Positions 1-5,347 of a stretch of DNA of 5,347 nucleotides are shown here, in pieces. The stretch is taken from positions 1 to 5,347 of the forward strand of contig JACIYY010000126.1 in assembly GCA_014359685.1 (NCBI GenBank), in the 5' to 3' direction. The position numbers and the translations under genes are program-made. Numbering within the stretch: the first letter of the stretch is position 1; the number at the start of each line of letters is the position of its first letter. Source of the DNA: Porphyrobacter sp. (GTDB taxonomy: Bacteria; Pseudomonadota; Alphaproteobacteria; Sphingomonadales; Sphingomonadaceae). The notes beneath the pieces were generated by a model. That model was not told the origin of the DNA. It saw only the letters and a list, made by a program, of their open reading frames with translations, and made no database searches.

Positions 1-1
1 T

Positions 2-2104
2 CTTACCCCCACCAACGGCCAGCCGGCCCGGCTGGTCCAGGCCGGCATCGGCTCGTCGAACTTCACGCCCGGCGGCCTGATCACTAGCGGTCCGCGCCGG
101 GGCACCTATTTCGGCGTCATCGACCCGGCCACCGGCCGCGCCACGCTCAACCAGCTGGCCTATGGCGCGGTCAGCGGCCAGTGGATGATCGGGGGCGACT
201 ACGATCTCACCAGCGCCAACCATCGCGGCTCCAACTCGCTCGCCAATGACGAGGACCGGATCTCGCTGTTCGGCCGGCTCAGCTACGAGCTCGCCGACTG
301 GCTGACCGTGTTCGGGCAGGCCTCCTACAGCAAGTTCGAAGGATTGAGCTTCTATCAGCAGACGCCCAGCACCGGCGTCTCGATCCGCTCGGACAACGCA
401 TTCCTGCCGGCGGAGCTGTACGATCCGGCGGGCACCACCAGCTACACGATCGGCACCTCCAATGCCGGCATCCCGGCCGCAGGCGGGGACACTGTGCGCG
501 AGGTCGAACGCTACGTCGCCGGCGGCAGCGGCGATTTCGACACCGGGGCGATCGGCTGGAGCTGGGACGGCTATTACCAGCACGGCAAGACCACGACTCG
601 CGAACGGCTGGTCAATACCTGGCAGAACGCGCGGATCGCAGCGCAGCAGGATGCGGTGTTCGATGGCTCGGGCAACATCGTGTGCCGGGTCAATATCGAT
701 GCCAACGCCGCCAACGACCTGCCCGGTTGCGTGCCGCTCAACCGCATCGGCATCGGCGGGGTCACGCAGGAGGCGCTCGAATTCCTGTTCGCCATCTATC
801 CGGAGCGCGAGCAATATATCACCCAGGACGTGGTCGGTCTGAACTTCTCCACCAGCGAGCTGTTCGAGAACTGGGCCGGCCCGGTCTCGCTGGCCTTCGG
901 CGGCGAGTATCGCGAGGAATCGGTCGACGGCTACACCGATCCGATCAACTACACCACCACCTGGCTGTATGGCAATTACAAGGTCACGAAAGGCTCCTAC
1001 GATGTGAAGGAAGCCTATGCCGAAACGCTGTTCCCGCTGTTCGAAGGGATGGAGTTCAACGGCGCGGTGCGCGTCACCGATTACTCCACCTCGGGCACGG
1101 AGACGACCTGGAAGGCCGGGCTGACCTTCCAGCCGATCGACGATATCCGCCTGCGCGGGACCGTGTCGCGCGACATCCGTGCCCCGAACCTGTCGGAGCT
1201 GTTCGATCCCGGCACCGCCCGAACCAATTCGGTCAATGTGCCAACCGCCGGCGGGGTGCGCGCCGACCAGTTCATCCAGAACTTCACCGGCAGCCTCGAA
1301 CTGACGCCGGAGATTGCGACGACCTATGGCGCAGGGGTGGTCTTCACGCCCCGGTTCCTGCCGGGCTTCGCCCTGTCGGTCGACTATTTCGACATCGAGG
1401 TCGAGGATGCGATCGGCTCGATCAGCGCCCAGACCACGGTCGATCTGTGTTTCGAGCAGAACAACCAGACGTTCTGCGACAACATCAACTACGCCGGTTC
1501 GACCACCGATATCGAGACGATCGACCTCACCTACATCAACTTCGCCAGCCAGACGGCCAAGGGCGTCGACATCGAAGCCAGCTACCGCGCCCCCGTCGGC
1601 CCCGGAGACCTCACCCTGCGGGCGCTCGGCACCTATACGATCGAGAATGTCAGCGACAACGGGATCGACGCACCCAACGATGCGGCTGGGGTCAATGCCG
1701 GCGGCGGGGTCCCGACCTTCACCTACCGCGCTTCCGCCGGCTACGCATTCGACACCGGCTTTGCCGTCGTGCTGGTCGGGCGCGGCTTCACCGATGGCGT
1801 CTATGACAACGACTACATCGAATGCACCAGCGGGTGCCCGCCGACCGACCCGACACGGCGCACGATCAACGACAACGACATCGACGGCACATTCTACCTC
1901 GATGCGAACTTCACCTACGAATTCACCGTCGCGCAGACGCAGGTCGAGGCGCTGTTCGCGGTCAAGAACGTGTTCGACACCGATCCGGTGCTGGTCGGCA
2001 TCGGGCCGGACGGCAACAATGCCCCCGCCTACCCGCAGACCAATCGCGGCCTCTACGACACGTTCGGCCGGGTGTTCCGCCTCGGCCTGCGCGTCCGTTA
2101 CTGA
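2..2104 (+). CDS. TonB-dependent receptor, C-terminal 700 residues (5' end outside window)
   Basis: This is an outer-membrane beta-barrel receptor that would import a ligand into the periplasm using TonB-ExbB-ExbD energy. The frame is open from base 2 without a stop. The ATG at 185 is internal, because the 61 codons before it already read as receptor sequence (for example GGLITSGPRRGTYFG). Family signs are alternating aromatic/polar barrel strands, the conserved block RDIRAPNLSELF at 1169-1204, a late INFASQTAKGVDIEASY segment, and a C-terminal strand ending LGLRVRY with a terminal aromatic residue. The latter is typical of BAM-inserted barrels. Relatives in sphingomonads are usually about 900-1000 aa, so roughly 200-300 residues (signal peptide and plug) are missing upstream. 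All six cysteines visible fall in three close pairs, probably in surface loops. The downstream amidohydrolase follows after 36 nt, suggesting an operon. The family is certain; the ligand is unknown. Confidence 0.95.
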   Translation, partial: LTPTNGQPARLVQAGIGSSNFTPGGLITSGPRRGTYFGVIDPATGRATLNQLAYGAVSGQWMIGGDYDLTSANHRGSNSLANDEDRISLFGRLSYELADWLTVFGQASYSKFEGLSFYQQTPSTGVSIRSDNAFLPAELYDPAGTTSYTIGTSNAGIPAAGGDTVREVERYVAGGSGDFDTGAIGWSWDGYYQHGKTTTRERLVNTWQNARIAAQQDAVFDGSGNIVCRVNIDANAANDLPGCVPLNRIGIGGVTQEALEFLFAIYPEREQYITQDVVGLNFSTSELFENWAGPVSLAFGGEYREESVDGYTDPINYTTTWLYGNYKVTKGSYDVKEAYAETLFPLFEGMEFNGAVRVTDYSTSGTETTWKAGLTFQPIDDIRLRGTVSRDIRAPNLSELFDPGTARTNSVNVPTAGGVRADQFIQNFTGSLELTPEIATTYGAGVVFTPRFLPGFALSVDYFDIEVEDAIGSISAQTTVDLCFEQNNQTFCDNINYAGSTTDIETIDLTYINFASQTAKGVDIEASYRAPVGPGDLTLRALGTYTIENVSDNGIDAPNDAAGVNAGGGVPTFTYRASAGYAFDTGFAVVLVGRGFTDGVYDNDYIECTSGCPPTDPTRRTINDNDIDGTFYLDANFTYEFTVAQTQVEALFAVKNVFDTDPVLVGIGPDGNNAPAYPQTNRGLYDTFGRVFRLGLRVRY

Positions 2105-2126
2105 TCCCCTGCCATCTCACCTGCCC

Positions 2127-2133
2127 GAGAGGA
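2127..2133 (+). promoter_or_regulatory. Ribosome binding site of the M20 amidohydrolase gene
   Basis: GAGAGGA is a strong Shine-Dalgarno match, placed 7 nt before the ATG at 2141. It fixes that start. It lies within the 36-nt gap after the receptor stop, which is too short to suggest a separate promoter and fits co-transcription with the receptor gene. Confidence 0.8.
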
Positions 2134-2140
2134 CCAACCG

Positions 2141-3730
2141 ATGAAACCGCTCCGCCGATCCGCGCTCACCGCGCTCGCCACCATCTCGCTGTTCACCGCC
2201 ATCCAGCCCGCGCAGGCCGAGGCGCCGCCCGCGCTCAAGCAGGCCACCGCCGCCGAGGTGGAGGAGCGCGCCAAGCTGGTGCAGGAGATGGTCGATTCGC
2301 TGTTCAGCTTCGCGGAGCCGGGCTTTCAGGAGTTCCGGACGATGGAATACGTCACCGGCATCCTCGAACAGAACGGCTTTGCCATCGAGAAGGGCGCCGC
2401 CGGCATCCCCACCGCCTGGACCGCAACCTGGAGCCACGGCAGCGGCGGACCGAAGATCGCGCTGGGCAGCGATGTCGACGCGCTGCTCGGGCTCAGCCAG
2501 AAGCCCGGCAGCCCGGCGCTGGTCCCGCAGGTCGAAGGCGCACCCGGCCATGGCGAGGGGCACAATAGCGGCATCCCGGCAATGGTCGCAGCGGCGCTGG
2601 CGGCCAAGGAGGTGATGGTCGCCAACAACATCCCCGGCACGCTGATGATCTGGCCCGGAATCGCCGAGGAGTTGCTGGCGACCAAGGCCTATTACGTGCG
2701 CGCGGGGATGTTCGACGATGTCGATGCGACGATCTTCACCCATGTCGCCACCAGCTTTGGCACCAGCTACGGCGATTCCGGCGGCAACGGCATGGTCAGC
2801 GTCGAATACACCTTCAAGGGCAGCTCCTCGCACGGCGCCGGCGCGCCGTGGCTGGGGCGCAGCGCGCTCGACGGGGTGGAACTGATGAACACCGCCTGGA
2901 ACATGCGGCGAGAGCATCTGTATCCGACCCAGCGGTCGCACTACGTCATCACCAATGGCGGCGGCCAGCCCAACATCGTGCCCGACACCGCCTCGGTCTG
3001 GTACTATTTCCGCGAACGCGAGTTCGCTTCGATCCGGAACCTCTACGAAACCGGCAACCGCATCGCCGAAGCGGCGGCGATGGGCACCGACACCACCGTC
3101 ACCCGCCGGGTGCTCGGCTATGCCGCGCCGCAGCACGGCAACAAGCCGCTCGCCGAAGCCGCGCAGCGCAATATCGAGGCGGTCGGAATGCCGCAATGGA
3201 GCGCCGCCGACCAGGCCTTCGCCCGCGCCGCGCAGGAGACCAACAGCCGCGAGGTCGAACCGCTGGGGAGCGAGGTCAGCGCGCTCGAGGCGCCGCCCGA
3301 ATTCTCGCTTGGCGGCGGGTCGGACGATATCGGCGACATCATGTGGAAGGTGCCCACGATCACCATCCGCTACCCCTCCAACATCCCCAACATGATCGGC
3401 CACCACCAGACCGCGGCGATCGCCATGGCCACGCCCATCGCCCACAAGGGCGCGGTGGCCGGCGCCAAGGCGGTGGCGCTGACCGTGCTCGACCTGCTGA
3501 CCACGCCCGCGCTGATCGAGGAGGCGAAAGCCTATCAGCGCGACGTGCAATTCGCCGAGCAGAGCTACGACCCGGTGCTGACCCCGGAAGACCAGCCGGC
3601 GATCCACCTCAACCAGGACGTGATGGCGCGGATGCGCCCGCAGATGGAGCCGCTCTACTACGATCCGTCGCGCTACGATTCCTACCTTGAGCAGATCGGC
3701 GTCGATTACGAGGCGGCCGCGCGGCGCTGA
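2141..3730 (+). CDS. Secreted M20-family amidohydrolase (AbgB-like metallopeptidase)
   Basis: This is a probable metal-dependent hydrolase of amide bonds in N-acyl or aminobenzoyl-amino acid type compounds, acting in the periplasm. Residues 1-26 form a signal peptide: a basic start (KPLRR), a hydrophobic core and an AQA cleavage site before EAPP. The catalytic domain shows SDVDAL (D113), the metal-site motif GHGEGHN (H137, E139, H141), the EE pair at 176-177 (general base and ligand in M20), and H201 in FTHVAT. The lid/dimerisation domain spans about residues 215-330, with SSSHGAGAPWLGRSALD (H231) and NGGGQPNIVPD. The C-terminal catalytic part has GGSDDIGDIMWKVPT (391-405), GHH (420-422) and AHKG (434-437). 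E. coli AbgB is 481 aa and cytoplasmic; this protein is 529 aa, with an export signal and a tail of about 60 residues. The usual Cys of the HxCGH motif is Glu here. The family is secure; the substrate is unknown. It is likely co-expressed with the upstream receptor. Confidence 0.93.
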   Translation: MKPLRRSALTALATISLFTAIQPAQAEAPPALKQATAAEVEERAKLVQEMVDSLFSFAEPGFQEFRTMEYVTGILEQNGFAIEKGAAGIPTAWTATWSHGSGGPKIALGSDVDALLGLSQKPGSPALVPQVEGAPGHGEGHNSGIPAMVAAALAAKEVMVANNIPGTLMIWPGIAEELLATKAYYVRAGMFDDVDATIFTHVATSFGTSYGDSGGNGMVSVEYTFKGSSSHGAGAPWLGRSALDGVELMNTAWNMRREHLYPTQRSHYVITNGGGQPNIVPDTASVWYYFREREFASIRNLYETGNRIAEAAAMGTDTTVTRRVLGYAAPQHGNKPLAEAAQRNIEAVGMPQWSAADQAFARAAQETNSREVEPLGSEVSALEAPPEFSLGGGSDDIGDIMWKVPTITIRYPSNIPNMIGHHQTAAIAMATPIAHKGAVAGAKAVALTVLDLLTTPALIEEAKAYQRDVQFAEQSYDPVLTPEDQPAIHLNQDVMARMRPQMEPLYYDPSRYDSYLEQIGVDYEAAARR

Positions 3731-3747
3731 CCGGCCCGTCCCGCTGC

Positions 3748-3774
3748 GGCGCGCCGGCACCCGCCCGGCGCGCC
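3748..3774. terminator. GC-only inverted repeat between convergent genes, possible bidirectional terminator
   Basis: A perfect 10-bp inverted repeat is visible: GGCGCGCCGG at 3748-3757 and CCGGCGCGCC at 3765-3774, around a 7-nt loop. It begins 17 nt after the amidohydrolase stop and ends 1 nt before the stop codon of the minus-strand YihY/BrkB gene, so it could serve both transcripts. No T-run follows on either strand, so it is not a canonical intrinsic terminator. It may instead pause polymerase or protect RNA 3' ends. GC-rich DNA yields such repeats by chance more often, hence modest confidence in function. Confidence 0.45.
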
Positions 3775-3775
3775 C

Positions 3776-4900
3776 TCAGCGGGGCGAGCCGCCGACCTTC
3801 TTCAAATGCCGGGCAACCGCGCGCTGCTCGGTCTTTTGCAGCCATTGCTCGATCGTCAGATCGCCTTCCGCCACGTCGGCGAGCACCGCCCCGCGCGCCC
3901 CCATCGGCTTGTCGGGCCCCACGGTGGTATCAATCGTCGTCTGGCGCTCGATCTCCGCATTGAGCAGCGCGCCGGCCAAGACCCCGTAGGCCGACAGGAA
4001 CAGCCACATCAGGAACACCACCACCGCCGACAGCGAGCCGTAGGTGGCGTTGTAATCGCTGATATAGGCGACGTAGAACGAGAAGCCGAACGAGATCAGC
4101 AGCCATAACAGCGTCGCCAGCAGCGCGCCGGGCGCCAGCCACCGCCAGCGCGCGGGGCGGCGATCGGGTCCGAAGCGCATGATGATCGCAAACCCGCTGC
4201 TGCCCAGCAGGATCGCCGCCGCCCAGGTCAGCAGCTCGAACAGTGTCTGCGTGCCGGCGCCCAGCTCGATCAGCGAATCGGCCCGCGTCTGCAACCACGC
4301 GAACACGCCCCCGCTGATGACGCCGGTCAGCGCGACCAGGATCGCCGCCAGCGTCAGCCCGAAGGCGCGCAGCGTCAGGCTGACGATGCCGCGGGTCTCA
4401 TGCTCCTCGTTGATGATGTTGAGGGCGCCGATCATCCCGCTGGCCGCCCGGCTGCCGCCATAGATGGCGAAGACCAGCGCAATCACCAGCGCCACCCCCG
4501 TCACCCCGCTGTTGGCGGCGACCGCGCCCATCAGCTGCTCCTCGATCAGCGCCGCCGCCTCGGGCGGGACCGCTTCGGTCACCGATCGCATCTGCCGCTG
4601 CACCATCTGCGGGTCGCCGATCAGCCCGTAGAGCATCACCGTCGCGGCGATCAGTGGGGTCAGCGCCAGGAACACGAAGAAGGCCACGCCTGCGCCCAGC
4701 AGCGACAGGTTGTGAAAGCCCCACATCGCGTACATCCGCTTCAGGATCGCCGCCCATGCGGGCTTGGGCATGGCCAGCGGCGAGTTGGCGGTTGCACCCG
4801 GCGCCGCTTTCGTGGATGCCTGCGGCGACACCGAACGTGTCGCAGTTTCAGGTAGTTCGCCCCCGTCTGCCGGGCCGGTGCTCGCGTCGTCGGATGCCAA
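3776..4900 (-). CDS. YihY/BrkB-family (UPF0761) inner-membrane protein
   Basis: This is a polytopic inner-membrane protein of the YihY/BrkB family; older records call it ribonuclease BN, which is not supported for this family. With the TTG start at 4900 it is 374 aa. Six hydrophobic segments are visible at about residues 64-92, 134-157, 175-202, 219-242, 254-280 and 288-314. Family blocks include GGSRAASGMIGALNIINEEH after segment 2, and DYNATYGSLSAVVVFLMW followed by GVLAGALLNAEIERQ around segment 6. A hydrophilic tail of about 60 residues follows. The start is uncertain. TTG 4900 has AAGGGA 9 nt upstream. ATG 4771 gives 331 aa, nearer to the usual 280-330, but has no clear Shine-Dalgarno. 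The long frame to 5119 overlaps the divergent gene's signal peptide in antisense and is Arg/Pro-rich, so I rejected it. Residues 2-43 are Ala/Pro/Thr-rich and look disordered. The biochemical role of the family is unresolved. Confidence 0.85.
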   Translation of the reverse strand: MASDDASTGPADGGELPETATRSVSPQASTKAAPGATANSPLAMPKPAWAAILKRMYAMWGFHNLSLLGAGVAFFVFLALTPLIAATVMLYGLIGDPQMVQRQMRSVTEAVPPEAAALIEEQLMGAVAANSGVTGVALVIALVFAIYGGSRAASGMIGALNIINEEHETRGIVSLTLRAFGLTLAAILVALTGVISGGVFAWLQTRADSLIELGAGTQTLFELLTWAAAILLGSSGFAIIMRFGPDRRPARWRWLAPGALLATLLWLLISFGFSFYVAYISDYNATYGSLSAVVVFLMWLFLSAYGVLAGALLNAEIERQTTIDTTVGPDKPMGARGAVLADVAEGDLTIEQWLQKTEQRAVARHLKKVGGSPR

Positions 4901-4901
4901 T

Positions 4902-4908
4902 GTGAGGG
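4902..4908 (+). promoter_or_regulatory. Possible ribosome binding site of the exported-protein gene at 4921
   Basis: GTGAGGG lies 12 nt before the ATG at 4921. It is a fair Shine-Dalgarno match but the spacing is long. No better match sits closer to the start, and an in-frame TGA at 4903-4905 rules out an earlier start. Confidence 0.35.
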
Positions 4909-4909
4909 T

Positions 4910-4915
4910 TCCCTT
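4910..4915 (-). promoter_or_regulatory. Ribosome binding site supporting the TTG start of the YihY/BrkB gene
   Basis: Read on the minus strand this is AAGGGA, 9 nt before the TTG whose first base is 4900. It is the best Shine-Dalgarno match before any candidate start of this gene (TTG 4900, GTG 4831, ATG 4771), and is the main reason for choosing the TTG. Confidence 0.45.
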
Positions 4916-4920
4916 GCTGG

Positions 4921-5347
4921 ATGCGTAGGACGGCGTTGCGCAGACCTTCAACCGGCGATCGCCGGAAATGTGCCGCAGCGGCGCGGATCGCCGGCGGCAC
5001 GCTGGCGCTCGGCCTGGCCCTGTGCGCCGCGTCGGCTGCGGCTCAGGACCAGCCCCAAAGCGGGGCGCAGGACACCGCCACCCCCGGCGCGATCGGCCTG
5101 CCCGCGCCGGCGCCCGCATCGCAGCCTGCGGTCCCCGCCCCGCCGCCCGACGCCGCGCTGCCGGCGATCGAGCCGATCATTTCGGACGCGGAGTTCGAGG
5201 CTGCGGTGCCGCCGCTCGATCCGGCCGGGGATGCCCAGCTGCTCGGCCCGCTGGAATCGATCGACGCGTTCGAGCAGCGCCTGCTGGCCGAACAGGCCGG
5301 GGCCGAAGCCGATGCCGATCCGGAACGCGGCGAGGCCCCGCCGCTCG
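4921..5347 (+). CDS. Exported protein N-terminus, possibly TamA/BamA-type outer-membrane assembly factor (3' end outside window)
   Basis: The frame is open from ATG 4921 to the window end (142 codons). An in-frame TGA at 4903 makes this ATG the first possible start. Residues 1-41 look like a signal peptide: an Arg-rich n-region (RRTALRR, DRRK), a hydrophobic core AGGTLALGLALCAASA at about 24-39, and a signal peptidase I site near AAA|QD. The LALC segment does not fit a lipobox because Leu precedes Cys. The mature part is low-complexity and Pro/Ala/Gln-rich to about residue 75, then acidic with phrases such as IISDAEFEAAVPPLDP and PLESIDAFEQRLLAEQ. From memory, sphingomonad TamA-like proteins carry a similar linker before their POTRA domains, but no POTRA or barrel sequence is inside the window, so the identity is tentative. 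It is divergent from the YihY/BrkB gene with a 20-bp spacer. The coding call and export are well supported; the function is a guess. Confidence 0.7.
   Translation, partial: MRRTALRRPSTGDRRKCAAAARIAGGTLALGLALCAASAAAQDQPQSGAQDTATPGAIGLPAPAPASQPAVPAPPPDAALPAIEPIISDAEFEAAVPPLDPAGDAQLLGPLESIDAFEQRLLAEQAGAEADADPERGEAPPL

Noticed and set aside
682..1806. 374-codon plus-strand open frame inside the receptor gene
   Set aside because: Its product is extremely Arg/His/Pro-rich and it lies out of frame within a clear TonB-dependent receptor. It is a shadow of that gene, as is the similar frame at 1314-2144.
2117..3760. 547-codon open frame on the minus strand across the whole amidohydrolase gene
   Set aside because: The translation is Arg/Gly/His/Val-rich with no recognisable domain. 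It mirrors a gene with strong family motifs, as expected for antisense frames in GC-rich coding DNA.
4922..4951. Possible sigma70-like promoter for the YihY/BrkB gene on the minus strand (TTGAAG, 18-bp spacer, TACGCA)
   Set aside because: The -35 box matches 4 of 6 and the -10 box only 2 of 6 of the consensus, which is too weak to list in GC-rich DNA.
5014..5025. Possible lipoprotein signal (LALC) in the last gene
   Set aside because: Leu directly before Cys does not fit the lipobox, which needs Gly/Ala/Ser there. An ordinary signal peptidase I site follows a few residues later.
4901..5119. Upstream extension of the YihY/BrkB frame to an ATG at 5119
   Set aside because: The extension is Arg/Pro/Gly-rich, overlaps the divergent exported protein's signal peptide in antisense, and has no family similarity I can see. 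The TTG at 4900 has a better ribosome binding site.
1..5347. Search for CRISPR arrays, tRNA/rRNA genes, insertion sequences, attachment sites and long direct repeats
   Set aside because: Reading both strands by eye, I found no regularly spaced repeats, transposase sequence or RNA-gene signatures. Nearly all the window is accounted for by four genes, with no gene-free stretch above 300 bases.

Overview
The window is very GC-rich, codon third positions are dominated by G/C, and the genes resemble those of alphaproteobacteria of the order Sphingomonadales (Sphingomonas/Erythrobacter-like). The assignment rests on the style of the TonB-dependent receptor, the secreted M20 amidohydrolase and base composition. 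It is an inference without any marker gene.

Layout. (1) Bases 2-2104, plus strand: the C-terminal 700 residues of a TonB-dependent outer-membrane receptor whose signal peptide and most or all of its plug lie upstream of the window. (2) Bases 2141-3730, plus strand: a complete M20-family amidohydrolase (AbgB-like, 529 aa) with a clear signal peptide. It starts 36 nt after the receptor stop behind a good Shine-Dalgarno sequence. (3) Bases 3731-3775: a 45-nt gap between convergent genes, containing a perfect 10-bp GC-only inverted repeat that may act as a terminator. (4) Bases 3776-4900, minus strand: a YihY/BrkB-family (UPF0761) inner-membrane protein, most likely starting at TTG. (5) Bases 4921-5347, plus strand: the N-terminus of an exported protein, cut by the window end. 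It has a signal peptide followed by a Pro/Ala-rich and then acidic region, and is tentatively a TamA/BamA-type outer-membrane assembly protein.

How the genes may work together. The receptor and the amidohydrolase look like one transcription unit: the receptor would import a ligand into the periplasm and the exported hydrolase would cleave an amide bond in it or in a related compound. The substrate cannot be read from the sequence. The YihY/BrkB gene and the last gene are divergent with only about 20 bp between the preferred start codons. Both concern the cell envelope, but no functional link is shown.

I see no tRNA, rRNA, CRISPR array, insertion sequence or phage gene. Overall this is an ordinary envelope/nutrient-uptake region. 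The points worth a second look are the altered metal-site motif in the amidohydrolase, the receptor-hydrolase pairing, and the compact divergent start region.
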